Source: Deltaproteobacteria bacterium
Lineage (GTDB): Bacteria > Desulfobacterota > DSM-4660 > Desulfatiglandales > B25-G16
Direction: 5' to 3'
Length of the DNA stretch: 48,837 nucleotides
NCBI GenBank assembly: GCA_020349945.1
Contig: CP070704.1
Location: 1,461,122 to 1,509,958, forward strand
Positions within the stretch are counted from its first letter, which is position 1, and each line of letters opens with the position of its first letter. The position numbers were made by a program, and so were the translations under genes. Positions 26,551 to 37,369 of this stretch are shown here, piece by piece. The notes beneath the pieces are model-generated. The model saw only the letters and a program-made list of their open reading frames with translations. It was not told the DNA's origin and searched no databases.

Positions 26551-26568
26551 CGCCTTCTTGAAAAGGCG
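26551..26568. terminator. Possible hairpin between convergent rapZ and rng
   Basis: CGCCTT (26551-26556), loop CTTGAA, AAGGCG (26563-26568), between the two convergent stops. There is no T-run on either side, so termination activity is doubtful. Confidence 0.3.
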
Positions 26569-26617
26569 TGAGGGTTTACTGTCCGGAAAAAATAGGGGGA
26601 ATAGGGATAAAAGGTGC

Positions 26618-28144
26618 TTACTGAAGACTCATTTCGTGCTGCTCAAGATGAAAATCGTCCTTTCCATTTATTACAATGCGACGATTGATCCTTTTTTCCA
26701 ATTCCATAACGGAATATCTTTCCTCCTCCTTGAGAACCTTTTCTATTTCAGGATTTACCAACAGATAGATCGTGCCCTCCTCGCCTGAGACAGACTCTCT
26801 TTCCAGGTCCCTGAAGATATCATAGCAGATCGTGGTAGGCGATTTAAGCCGGCCCTTCCCCTCACAGCATGAACAAGGCTCAGTTAAGAAGAGATTTATA
26901 TCCTCCCTTGTCCTTTTCCTAGTCATCTCAATCAGCCCTAATTCCGATATCTTCAGGATAGTGGTCTTGGCCCTATCTTTCTCAAAGGCCTCTTTTAGGT
27001 CCAGGAAGACCCTTTCCCTGTCCGCTTCCCTGTTCATATCTATGAAGTCAATGACAATCAGGCCCCCAATATTTCTTAATCTTATTTGATAGGCAATCTC
27101 CTTAACCGCCTCCAGATTTGTCTTTACAATTGTTTCCTCCAGGCTTCTTGTTCCCACATAGCTTCCTGTATTAACGTCTATAGACGTAAGGGCCTCTGTT
27201 GATTCGATGACAATATATCCGCCAGATCTTAACCAGATCTTTTTGTCCAAGGCCCTGTTTACCTCCATCTCAATACCATGGGCATCAAATATAGGCTTCC
27301 TACCTTCATAGAGTTCAACTGAGTACCTCAGATTTGGGGCAAAGCTCTCTATGAACTCCATTATCGATTGATACCCCTCCCTTGAGTCGATCACGAGTCT
27401 GTCAATCTCTCTAGTAAAAAGATCCCGTACAGCCCTTAAAGTAATGGTTAATTCCCTGTGAAGAAGGCTGGGAGCAGAGGATGTTTCTTTTTTCTTTTGG
27501 ATATTCGTCCACAATTTGGTTAAAAACTCCATCTCGCACTCTAACTTTTCTTTGGGTGCCCTTTCGCTTACAGTCCTCACAATAAAGCCTGTGCTAGGTG
27601 GCCTTAACTCTTGCATGGTCTTTTTTAACCTTGTTCTTTCTTTGTCATCTTCTATCCTTCGTGAAATACCTATGTGGTCGACGGTAGGCATAAAAACCAG
27701 ATGACGTCCTGGAAGGGTTATGTGGGAGGTTAACCTGGCACCCTTTGGACCCAAAGGCTCTTTAGAAACCTGAACCAAGATATCCTGACCTTCTTGCAGG
27801 AGACCCTCTATATTAATATCACTGTCTTTTAACCAACGCATCCGCAAAGATGTAACACTTTCTAGGCCATCATCCCCGTCTACATCTTGGAACATAATCT
27901 GCTCCCAATAACGAAGATCATTATAGACATCTGTTACGTATAAGAAAGCTGGTTTATCTATGCCTATATCCACAAAGGCTGCCTGCATTCCAGGTAGAAC
28001 CCGTAACACCCTCGCAAGATAAATATTTCCCAAAAGTTCCTGTCTAGGGCCCCTCTTGACATGGAACTCAACTACCGTTCCGTTCTCTACCAAGGCCACC
28101 CTTGTCTCATGTGGTCTTGCATTTATTACCAGTTCATTAGTCAT
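26618..28144 (-). CDS. rng: Ribonuclease G (Rne/Rng family)
   Basis: Endoribonuclease for rRNA 5' processing and mRNA decay. The 508-residue protein is RNase G length, without the long RNase E scaffold. The N-terminal S1 domain spans roughly residues 36-130 (LLGNIYLARVLRVLPGMQAAF). Catalytic Asps are in SIDVNTGSY and VIDFIDMN. The zinc-link cysteines are CSCCEGKGR, a variant of CPxCxGxG. It starts 3 bases after the radical SAM gene stop, a pairing seen in many anaerobes. Confidence 0.93.
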   Translation of the reverse strand: MTNELVINARPHETRVALVENGTVVEFHVKRGPRQELLGNIYLARVLRVLPGMQAAFVDIGIDKPAFLYVTDVYNDLRYWEQIMFQDVDGDDGLESVTSLRMRWLKDSDINIEGLLQEGQDILVQVSKEPLGPKGARLTSHITLPGRHLVFMPTVDHIGISRRIEDDKERTRLKKTMQELRPPSTGFIVRTVSERAPKEKLECEMEFLTKLWTNIQKKKETSSAPSLLHRELTITLRAVRDLFTREIDRLVIDSREGYQSIMEFIESFAPNLRYSVELYEGRKPIFDAHGIEMEVNRALDKKIWLRSGGYIVIESTEALTSIDVNTGSYVGTRSLEETIVKTNLEAVKEIAYQIRLRNIGGLIVIDFIDMNREADRERVFLDLKEAFEKDRAKTTILKISELGLIEMTRKRTREDINLFLTEPCSCCEGKGRLKSPTTICYDIFRDLERESVSGEEGTIYLLVNPEIEKVLKEEERYSVMELEKRINRRIVINGKDDFHLEQHEMSLQ

Positions 28145-28147
28145 TAT

Positions 28148-30661
28148 CTAGCCACAGGCAAGGACACATTTTGTTTTTAGAATCCTCATCTCCTCCATCT
28201 GGCTATCGGGAAGGGCAAATATCTCTCTCATGATCTCGGCAGGTTTCGCTCCCGGGCCTCTTCCGTGTCTTATAACTAACTGAATCTCGTCTTTGGATAG
28301 AAGGTTTAACTCTCTTACCTGAGATCGAATATCAACTGTTCTATCACTATTTCTGTGTCTCCTGACTACTGGATAGGTATCTACTCTTAAAAACCTATCC
28401 AGACTGGCTGCGCTGAAAGATCCATTTACCTTAATATGAAAATAGCTTTCTTTGGTCCGAGGAGGAGGGGCCTTTGTTGATATCTCCTTCATAAAGAGGA
28501 CCTTAATACCAGGGGGTAATTCCCTGTTAAGCCGCTCAATTGTTTGACATGTATTTTGGCTATTCTTGACTTGTATATCTACCATCTCAGCCAGGCTCTC
28601 TATCCCTACAGGGAGGGCCAAGGCAAAGGATACCCTTGGCATAGGATGATAACCACCGGAATAAACCAAATCCATCCCAGCTCTTCTGAATGCCCTAATA
28701 AACAACCTCATAAGCTCTAAGTGACTAAGATACCTTGCCTTTTCAAGTTTCGTAAAATTTAGCCTATACCTTTTGATCCTGTCTTTTGACTCCTTTGATT
28801 GACTCATAACTTTTTCTTTAAAGTGATGCCAGCTATCAAATAGAACCGGGGAAATGTTAGGATCGTTACAGACACCGCAACCCAAACAATTCTCTCTTGA
28901 ATAAGGTGTTCTTTCTCCCTCCATAGCCTTTTTCCATTCCCTATACAAGAATCCCTTCGATACCCCTGAATGGAGATGTTCCCATGGTAGGATCTCATCA
29001 TGATCCCTCTCTCGAGCAAGGTAAAAATCTGGATCAAGGCGATACTTTCTTAAGGCCTTCTTCCAGACATCCAGATTAAGGTGCTCACTCCAACTGTCAA
29101 AACGTGCACCCTGTTGCCATGCCTCGACTAAGACCTTGGTTAACCTCCTATCACCCCTTGAAAAAATTCCCTCGAGCCAGCTTGCCTCTGGTTTGTTCCA
29201 TTTAACCCCTATTTTATGGCCCTGCAGTCTTTTTCTGATAAGATCGATTCTTCGTTTGCTCTCTTCAAGTTCAAGCTGTGGTATCCATGCAAAAGGTGTA
29301 TGTGCCTTGGGAACAAAGGAGGCAACACTTACATTTAGTACATGTCCCTTCCTTCTCTTAGGTGCTAATCTAGAAATCTTTTTGCTTAATTCAACTATGG
29401 ACATAAGATCACTCTCTACCTCATAAGGAAGACCTATCATAAAATAGAGTTTGATCAGGTTCCAGCCCCCCTCATAAATCTCCCTGGCTGTACTCAAGAT
29501 CTGATCATCCGTCAATCCCTTATTGATAATATCTCTAAGTCTCTGGCTTCCTGCCTCGGGTGCAATAGTAAAACTAGTCTTCCTGACCTTCTTTATCTCT
29601 TCCAGTAATAAAGAAATAACCCCATCAATTCTTAAAGACGAGAAACTGATAGCAACGTTTCTATCTGCAAACCTTCTCACCAATTCCTTCAGTAAGGGGA
29701 CGATACAGGTATAATCACCTGAGCTTAAGGACAGAAGGGATAGATCCTCAAATCCCGTCTCATCTAAACCGGCTTCAGCTGCACGCAATATTTCAAGAGG
29801 ATCCCGCTCCCTAACCGGCCTATATATCATCCCAGCCTGGCAAAAACGACACCCCCCACTACAACCCCTAGCAATCTCAATCGTGAATCGGTCATGAACC
29901 AGCTCGGCAAATGGGACTATCTGCTTTGAGGGAAAAGGGTAGCAATTGAGATCAGGAACTATGGCCTTTTCAACACCTGTATATCCGTCGATCAAGGGCT
30001 CCAAACACCGTATAATTCCTTTTCTATCATAATGAACTTTAAAGAAAGAGGGGATATAGACACCTCTAAACTTTGAGAGCTCTTTTAACAACTCAAACCT
30101 GCTCCTTCTCCCGTCCAGTTTCCATTCCCTCACAGTTCGGCAGATCGAAAGTGCTACTTCCTCTCCATCACCTATAACCATGGCATCAAATAGTGTGGCT
30201 GCGGGCTCTGGATTAAAGCACGCAGGGCCACCTGCGATAATCAATGGATCCATAGACCCCCTCTGTTCGGATAAAAACGGGATGTCGGAAAGATCAAGCA
30301 TGGACAGAATGTTGGTATAACAGAGTTCATGCTGCAAACTAAAACCGACTATATTAAATTCAGAAAGAGCCCTGCCTGATTCGAGAGAGGTAAGAGGAAT
30401 GTTTCTGTTTCTAAGCTCAGATTCTAGATCCACCCATGGAGCAAAGACCCTTTCCGCTGAAAGCCAGTCCTGTGAGTTTAAGATATGGTATAAAATCTTG
30501 AGCCCCAAATGGGACATGCCGATTTCGTAAACATCAGGAAAGGCCAAAGCAATATAGACCTCTACATTGGAAGGGTCTTTATTGATAGAATTTATCTCTT
30601 CCCCCAGATATCTACTTGGGTGTATTATTTTGGAAAACCAAGGTTGTTGGTAAATACGCAT
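28148..30661 (-). CDS. TIGR03960-type radical SAM protein fused to a DUF2344 domain
   Basis: An 837-residue protein. An N-terminal B12-binding-like region is followed by a radical SAM core with the cluster motif ARGCSGGCRFCQAG (Cys-x3-Cys-x2-Cys) near residue 265 and APEAGSQRLRDIINKG. The C-terminal 230 residues form a DUF2344/TIGR03936 domain (RYLSHLELMRLFIRAFRRAG). A Cys-rich joint, CLGCGVC, precedes it and could hold another cluster. Family members sit with RNase G and ribosomal genes; their modification target is not established. ATG start. Confidence 0.88.
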   Translation of the reverse strand: MRIYQQPWFSKIIHPSRYLGEEINSINKDPSNVEVYIALAFPDVYEIGMSHLGLKILYHILNSQDWLSAERVFAPWVDLESELRNRNIPLTSLESGRALSEFNIVGFSLQHELCYTNILSMLDLSDIPFLSEQRGSMDPLIIAGGPACFNPEPAATLFDAMVIGDGEEVALSICRTVREWKLDGRRSRFELLKELSKFRGVYIPSFFKVHYDRKGIIRCLEPLIDGYTGVEKAIVPDLNCYPFPSKQIVPFAELVHDRFTIEIARGCSGGCRFCQAGMIYRPVRERDPLEILRAAEAGLDETGFEDLSLLSLSSGDYTCIVPLLKELVRRFADRNVAISFSSLRIDGVISLLLEEIKKVRKTSFTIAPEAGSQRLRDIINKGLTDDQILSTAREIYEGGWNLIKLYFMIGLPYEVESDLMSIVELSKKISRLAPKRRKGHVLNVSVASFVPKAHTPFAWIPQLELEESKRRIDLIRKRLQGHKIGVKWNKPEASWLEGIFSRGDRRLTKVLVEAWQQGARFDSWSEHLNLDVWKKALRKYRLDPDFYLARERDHDEILPWEHLHSGVSKGFLYREWKKAMEGERTPYSRENCLGCGVCNDPNISPVLFDSWHHFKEKVMSQSKESKDRIKRYRLNFTKLEKARYLSHLELMRLFIRAFRRAGMDLVYSGGYHPMPRVSFALALPVGIESLAEMVDIQVKNSQNTCQTIERLNRELPPGIKVLFMKEISTKAPPPRTKESYFHIKVNGSFSAASLDRFLRVDTYPVVRRHRNSDRTVDIRSQVRELNLLSKDEIQLVIRHGRGPGAKPAEIMREIFALPDSQMEEMRILKTKCVLACG

Positions 30662-30699
30662 AGGTTTTAGAACCTGCTCAACATTCCTTGCCTGCTCCT

Positions 30700-32394
30700 T
30701 TAAGAGTAAGGGCCTTGTTCCATTGAAAGAGGCAAAATGACAGTTATCACTGCCCCTCCACCAGCGAGATTTTGGCCTGAAACCTTACCATCAAGCCCCT
30801 CCACAATCCTTTTAACTATAGCCAGACCCAAGCCGGATCCATCCTTCTTAGTTGTTGAAAAAGGTCTAAACATATCCTTAAGTACTTTGCTATCTATACC
30901 AGGCCCATTATCCTCCACTCTTATCCTTACTGACTCCATAAACTCGCCTGATCCAGTAAATTCCGTTATTTTATCCGTATTAACACAGATAGATCCGCCA
31001 TTGGGCATTGCCTCACATGCATTTAGAAAAATATTCCAAAATACCTGCTTGAGCTGTTGTGGATCTGATATAATCTTTAAGGGGCAAAAAAATTTTGTTT
31101 CCACAGCTACATGTTGAGACCAGTTTTGGCTGTTTTGAAAGATATAAAGGGTATCCCTAATCAACTGATTAAGGTCAAATTCTTCAATTTCTATCCTTTG
31201 GGGCCTAGCAAACTGCAAAAAATCATTCACGAGATGATTCAACCGGGTTACCTCTCTCAACATAATTTCCATTAACCTCTTGTTTATGTGGCTAGCTTTT
31301 CTTGATATGCTATCATTTAAAACCTGGAGCGAACCACTTATTGAAGCTAAAGGGTTTCTTATCTCATGAGCGACTCCAGCGGCTAATTCTCCAAGCATGG
31401 CCAGATTTTCCATTCTCTTTACCTCTCGCTCCATCTCCCTGATGCGGGTTGTATCTTGAAAGACAAGTATCTGCCCTTTCTTGCCTTCATCTTGTTCTTT
31501 TAAAGGGGAAATGCTCAAGAGGAGATCTATTTGCTGGCCGTCACTCCTTTTATAAGCAAGCTGGCTGAACTTATTGGGGTTAGTAGCCATAAGATAGGGC
31601 GTTACAAAGGGTGCTATATCAGTAATATCCTTTTGGATAGCATCCTTGGAATCGATATCAAATATCCTCTCTGCTCCTCGATTAAACGCAATGACCTTAC
31701 CATGCTCGTCTAACGCAACAAGTCCCGAGGAGATGCTCTGAATGATATTTTCCTTAAGGATCTCCAAATCTGCGATATCTTTCTGTTTAACCTTGAGTTC
31801 AGCCTTACTCCTACGGATCTGCTCAGATAGAAAGCCACTCAAAAAACCCACCAAGTAAAAGGCGGCTACATTAACAAGAATCCTATAAAAGATTTCACTG
31901 CTCTGGTAGTCCTGAAGATAGGGAAAATAGTGACCCATGGGTTTAATCAGTTCGTAGTAACTTAGATCAAGAAATGCACCATATAGGACGCCGGCAAAAG
32001 AGGCTATTATCATTCCGCCCCGACGATAAAGGATTATACCTCCTGAGATTACGTTCAATAGGTAAAGGAAAGAGAATATGCTTTCCACGCCACCTGTAGT
32101 GTAAATGATGGCCGTTATGAAGATAGTATCGAGAAGAAGCTGAAGATAGGCAAACCTAGAAAAATTTCTTATGTGTTTAAGTGCAACAACATAAAAAAAT
32201 GTGAGGCAGTAGATTAAGGCAATAAGGAGGTAGTGAGCATTTAGAATCTCGCCAAAATAGGTTTTTGTTTCCCTTACCTGAATAATAATCGCCACGCCTA
32301 AGAGAAGGGAAACAAATCCCACCCTCAGAAACATCAATAATTGAAGGCGAGAAAGGGTCTCTTTCTGAGCATGGTCTCGATCCGTTTTGACCAT
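30700..32394 (-). CDS. Membrane sensor histidine kinase, PilS-like
   Basis: A 564-residue two-component kinase. About six hydrophobic helices fill residues 20-190. A PAS domain follows (SSGLVALDEHGKVIAFNRGAERIF), then the HisKA phospho-site HEIRNPLASISGSLQ and the ATPase boxes N (FWNIFLNACEAMPNGG), G1 (VEDNGPGID) and G2 (GSGLGLAIVKRI). The membrane layout and its place directly after pilC, 11 bases away, match PilS, which senses pilin in the membrane and controls pilA through PilR. The expected pilR is missing: the next gene is a radical SAM gene. Confidence 0.85.
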   Translation of the reverse strand: MVKTDRDHAQKETLSRLQLLMFLRVGFVSLLLGVAIIIQVRETKTYFGEILNAHYLLIALIYCLTFFYVVALKHIRNFSRFAYLQLLLDTIFITAIIYTTGGVESIFSFLYLLNVISGGIILYRRGGMIIASFAGVLYGAFLDLSYYELIKPMGHYFPYLQDYQSSEIFYRILVNVAAFYLVGFLSGFLSEQIRRSKAELKVKQKDIADLEILKENIIQSISSGLVALDEHGKVIAFNRGAERIFDIDSKDAIQKDITDIAPFVTPYLMATNPNKFSQLAYKRSDGQQIDLLLSISPLKEQDEGKKGQILVFQDTTRIREMEREVKRMENLAMLGELAAGVAHEIRNPLASISGSLQVLNDSISRKASHINKRLMEIMLREVTRLNHLVNDFLQFARPQRIEIEEFDLNQLIRDTLYIFQNSQNWSQHVAVETKFFCPLKIISDPQQLKQVFWNIFLNACEAMPNGGSICVNTDKITEFTGSGEFMESVRIRVEDNGPGIDSKVLKDMFRPFSTTKKDGSGLGLAIVKRIVEGLDGKVSGQNLAGGGAVITVILPLSMEQGPYS

Positions 32395-32405
32395 AGTTGC
32401 TTCAC

Positions 32406-33617
32406 TCAGCCGCCCATTGCCGCAGCCATCTGGAATATGGGAAGATACAGGGCAACGGCCAGGCCCCCAAGTGATCCGCCTAGAAACAACAATAAGAGTG
32501 GCTCAAGCATGGATGTCATGGCTGAAACCGCGGCGTCAACCTCGTCGTCATAAAAATCGGCTATCTTTTCCAGCATAGCATCCAAGGCACCTGTTGATTC
32601 TCCAACGGAAATCATTTGGGTTACCATGCCTGGGAAGATATCTGTCTCGGCAAGAGGTTCAGCAACTGTTTGGCCTTCGGCGATACTGCTTCTTGCGTCA
32701 TAGATAACCTCTTCCACAATAACATTTCCAGATGTCCTGGCTGTTATCTCCAAGGCATCTAAGATAGGGACCCCACTGCTGATCATAGTTCCCAGTGTCC
32801 TTGTAAACCTCGCAATAGCCGTCTTCTTAATAAGTTCGCCAAAAATTGGGAGCTTTAGCACGATACTATCTGTATTCCTTCTCCCTGAATGTGTTCTTCT
32901 ATATCTCCTAAAGATCCAGACAAACACCATCAATCCGAGAAGAATATAATACCAGTTTCCCTTAGTAAAATTGCTCATGTTAACCACGAGCTGGGTCGGT
33001 GCTGGCAGTGCCTTTCCAAAACTGGAAAACATATCCTGAAACACAGGGATGACAAAGATCATGATAACAGCAAGGCAAATAACAGCAATACCTATGACAA
33101 CAAGAGGATAGGTCATAGCACCTTTTATCTGGGATTTTAGCTTTTCTGCCTTTTCAATGTATGTAGCCAGGCGCTGCATAATAGTATCAAGAATACCTCC
33201 AACCTCCCCAGCAGCAACCAGGTTGACAAACAAGGCATCAAATACCTTGGGGTGCCTGCCTAAGGCATCAGCCAAGGTTGAACCGCCCTCCACATCCTTG
33301 GTTACCTGTTTAAGAATACCCTTAAACGTCCTGTTCTCGGTCTGTTCTGCCAAGATATTTAACCCCTGAACAAGAGGAAGACCAGCATCGATCATTGTAG
33401 AGAACTGCCTAGTAAAGATAACAATATCTTTCTTGGTGACCTTAGGCTGCATAAATGAGATATTTCCAAAAATATCCTTAGGCTTCTGCTTGAGCTTGGT
33501 AACTTCGATGTTCCGCCTCCTCAGTTGTATCCTTGCTATCCTTTCATCAGAAGCCTCCAATTCCCCCTTTAAGACACGTCCCCTTTTGGTCTTGCCAGCA
33601 TAAACGTATATGGGCAT
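32406..33617 (-). CDS. pilC: Type IV pilus inner-membrane platform protein PilC
   Basis: A 403-residue GspF/PilC-family platform protein that works with the PilB and PilT ATPases at the base of the pilus. Two T2SSF domains are seen: FTRQFSTMIDAGLPLVQGL near residue 70 and FTRTLGTMISSGVPILDAL near 275, each followed by the conserved GxxL and membrane helices (KGAMTYPLVVIGIAVICL, then the C-terminal LLLFLGGSLGGLAVAL). AGGAGGAAAGATC lies before the ATG. pilB and pilT are not in view; a chaperonin operon lies upstream in the other direction. Confidence 0.93.
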   Translation of the reverse strand: MPIYVYAGKTKRGRVLKGELEASDERIARIQLRRRNIEVTKLKQKPKDIFGNISFMQPKVTKKDIVIFTRQFSTMIDAGLPLVQGLNILAEQTENRTFKGILKQVTKDVEGGSTLADALGRHPKVFDALFVNLVAAGEVGGILDTIMQRLATYIEKAEKLKSQIKGAMTYPLVVIGIAVICLAVIMIFVIPVFQDMFSSFGKALPAPTQLVVNMSNFTKGNWYYILLGLMVFVWIFRRYRRTHSGRRNTDSIVLKLPIFGELIKKTAIARFTRTLGTMISSGVPILDALEITARTSGNVIVEEVIYDARSSIAEGQTVAEPLAETDIFPGMVTQMISVGESTGALDAMLEKIADFYDDEVDAAVSAMTSMLEPLLLLFLGGSLGGLAVALYLPIFQMAAAMGG

Positions 33618-33826
33618 GATCTTTCCTCCTAACTATTTAGGTAATGTGTGTTGTTCGGAAATAATATTTTAGTTAACTCTCTCAAGTAGTTAGCAAAAAT
33701 AAGCTTAATTATGTTCAGAAACTATGTCAAGAAATCTCTTTATTTTTTAATCGGCTCCCAAGACCAAGAAAACCTTAAGCAATTTGCGGGCCAATCCGTG
33801 CCAAAATATTTTTTGTTTACGAGGGC

Positions 33827-33854
33827 TTGACATTTATATTTTAATCATTATTTT
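33827..33854 (+). promoter_or_regulatory. groES-groEL promoter
   Basis: TTGACA (33827-33832), 16 bases, then TATTTT (33849-33854), 46 bases before the groES start. No CIRCE element (TTAGCACTC-N9-GAGTGCTAA) and no sigma-32-type box was seen, so heat control by HrcA is not supported here. The rest of the 282-base gap has no gene. Confidence 0.5.
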
Positions 33855-33899
33855 GTTTATCCATGTTTGGTTCCAAAAGAAAATATAGGGAGGGCGATG

Positions 33900-34190
33900 A
33901 TGAAAATCCAACCACTACATGACCGAGTAATTGTAAAGCGAGTTGAGGAAGAAGAAAAGACCAAAGGCGGTATCATAATCCCCGATACGGCAAAAGAGAA
34001 ACCCATAGAGGGGATCGTTATTGCTGTAGGAAGTGGAAAGAGCGAGGGCGAAGGAAAGAAAAAGGTACCCTTAGATGTGAAGCAAGGTGACAGGGTCCTG
34101 TTTTCCAAGTATGCTGGAACCGAGATTACCATAGAGGGTGAAGAACGCCTTATTATGAAAGAAGAGGATATCATTGCTATTATCAAATAG
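33900..34190 (+). CDS. groES: Co-chaperonin GroES (Hsp10)
   Basis: Heptameric lid of the GroEL folding chamber. The 96-residue length and opening [15 protein letters not shown] are typical; the mobile loop is [16 protein letters not shown]. The start is placed at the second of two adjacent ATG codons (33897, 33900), with GGGAGGG just upstream; the frame extends back to 33867 but the added residues do not match the family. It lies 37 bases before groEL. Confidence 0.96.
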   Translation: MKIQPLHDRVIVKRVEEEEKTKGGIIIPDTAKEKPIEGIVIAVGSGKSEGEGKKKVPLDVKQGDRVLFSKYAGTEITIEGEERLIMKEEDIIAIIK

Positions 34191-34206
34191 GTATCGTTAA
34201 TGTTAA

Positions 34207-35853
<1,647 letters not shown>

Positions 35854-35873
35854 ACACTTCCAATAAAGCTTTA

Positions 35874-35902
35874 AGCCGGGCAGGGAAAGTACCTGTCCGG
35901 CT
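35874..35902 (+). terminator. Hairpin after groEL
   Basis: AGCCGGGCAGG (35874-35884), loop GAAAGTA, CCTGTCCGGCT (35892-35902): an 11-base-pair stem with one G-U pair, 21 bases after the groEL stop. Only a short T-rich stretch follows, so it may be a weak terminator or an mRNA 3'-end protector. Confidence 0.5.
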
Positions 35903-35939
35903 CTCAATGTTTAGTATCTGATTTGCTCTCCTAGAAAGT

Positions 35940-36308
35940 GTGAATGAAAAGGTAGACAGGGACGAATTAAGGACCGAAATCGAGCGCGAGAATTTCGAGA
36001 GGGCGGCTCTTCTGGCATCGTCACTTGGTGTATCTGAAGAAGAGATTCAGAAACTCTGGCTCAAGGCCTTGTGGCAGATGTCCGCGGTTTACAGGAATGC
36101 TCCGGGCACAAAGAGACTTGCTCAAAACTGCGGCTTTTCCAGGAAGGAACTAGGAGAATTTCTGGAAAAACATGCCGAGGAGAAGAGGAAAGAAGGGGAC
36201 AGCAAGGCCCTTGAACCCTGTTATGATCTGAGCACTGGTAGGTATTTGTCCTTTGAGGAATGGATGGATCGTTTTTTAAAGAATTGGGACAAGCTGACTT
36301 TTTCGTGA
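35940..36308 (+). CDS. Hypothetical protein
   Basis: I do not recognise this 122-residue protein. It is highly charged and probably all-helical (ELRTEIERENFERAALLA, then SVSEEEIQKLW-like segments), without membrane helix or signal. A helix-turn-helix-like stretch (TKRLAQNCGFSRKELGEFL) is present but not convincing. GTG start with no strong ribosome site. It lies 37 bases after the groEL hairpin in the same direction, and is followed by 233 bases of non-coding sequence. The codon-level character looks like a real gene. Confidence 0.55.
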   Translation: MNEKVDRDELRTEIERENFERAALLASSLGVSEEEIQKLWLKALWQMSAVYRNAPGTKRLAQNCGFSRKELGEFLEKHAEEKRKEGDSKALEPCYDLSTGRYLSFEEWMDRFLKNWDKLTFS

Positions 36309-36541
36309 TTTATCACTTATTCTCTCACATTAATCTCGCTAATGCTCCCCCCTTGAATTGTTAAGATACCTTGAATCATTATTCTCACAGAAAAATTGAA
36401 GAGTAAATGTACTGGTTGAGGGATGTAAGCCTTGCCGAGCATGGCTTTCCTGAGGAAAGGACTGCTTCGTAAGATCTCTTGACAAAATTTTGGTAAGGTG
36501 ATGCGGGAATCGGGATAACAGACATATGCACTGTTAGCTGA
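36309..36541. other. Intergenic region without a recognisable gene
   Basis: AT-rich on the left. A short perfect hairpin, CTTTCC-TGA-GGAAAG, lies near 36445-36459 between convergent genes. Nothing else is recognised. Confidence 0.4.
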
Positions 36542-37369
36542 CTACCCAAATAATTTATGCCTCTTGTATTGCAGATAATGCTCGGCGATGAAATTCAATG
36601 GCTTTGTCGCCCTTTGAAAATTACCATGGAGGGCCCAGAAAACCCCAGACAATTCAAGTTCTTTGGCTGACTGATGTTCTGCAGCCAGTTTATAGAATTT
36701 TCGGCCTTCTTTTTCGTAGTCTACCGGGCTGATCCTTAGCCTTCCTCGAATCTGCGGTCTGACTTCACCTGAGAAGGGATAGCGATAATCACGCTCGGCA
36801 TAATCAGGAAATATGCCTAGAATAAAAAGACAGATGTCAGCAATCCTTTTATAAAAACCAAGCCTATATTCATCCTCCACCACTTCACAGAAATTCATAA
36901 GACTAAAGATGTCCAAGTTATTAAATCGGATTTTTTTCCAGATCCCCTTTTTTACCCTAAATGAAATGGCGTAACTCTCAATTTTGGTAAAGGATGAAAG
37001 CATGTCGGCCAGATAGCCCAGAAGTGACTCCTTGGCTAAAAGCTCCACCACATCTTTAGTATCAAATACAGGAATTCTCATCGTACTGGTTTTTTCAACT
37101 GTGTAGCTTACCTCTTCCAGATCATTGGCTGTCTTCCTGAGCAGGATTTCAAAGAAAAGGGTTGGCGAAATTTTCAGGAATACCTCGTCATCATCCGTCA
37201 GTCTCCTGAACACCTTTTCGTGTCCGATAAATGTATTTCTAAAATCCTTATCCTCCCTGATGATCTGCTTGAGCCTGGGTTTATCTGTGACTTCGGGAGA
37301 CACAGTTTCTACCAAGAAATCCAGATCTCTGTCAGATAATCTTATTCCTTTTCCATTTAACACAGACAT
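36542..37369 (-). CDS. Hypothetical protein of unknown function
   Basis: A 275-residue protein that I do not recognise. It is soluble, mixed helix and strand, rich in charged and aromatic residues. The most distinctive stretches are ISPTLFFEILLRKTANDL (about residue 67), LGYLADMLSSF and the late FWALHGNFQRATKPLNF. No catalytic motif stands out. It has an excellent upstream promoter on its own strand (37496-37523), so it is probably a single-gene unit with substantial expression. ATG start with a weak ribosome site. Confidence 0.65.
   Translation of the reverse strand: MSVLNGKGIRLSDRDLDFLVETVSPEVTDKPRLKQIIREDKDFRNTFIGHEKVFRRLTDDDEVFLKISPTLFFEILLRKTANDLEEVSYTVEKTSTMRIPVFDTKDVVELLAKESLLGYLADMLSSFTKIESYAISFRVKKGIWKKIRFNNLDIFSLMNFCEVVEDEYRLGFYKRIADICLFILGIFPDYAERDYRYPFSGEVRPQIRGRLRISPVDYEKEGRKFYKLAAEHQSAKELELSGVFWALHGNFQRATKPLNFIAEHYLQYKRHKLFG

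Noticed and set aside
33618-33899. CIRCE heat-shock operator before groES
   Set aside because: No TTAGCACTC inverted repeat found in the gap on either strand.
36309-36541. RNase P-like or small RNA motif near GAGGAAAGG
   Set aside because: Only a few bases match, in a short hairpin; the other conserved parts are missing.
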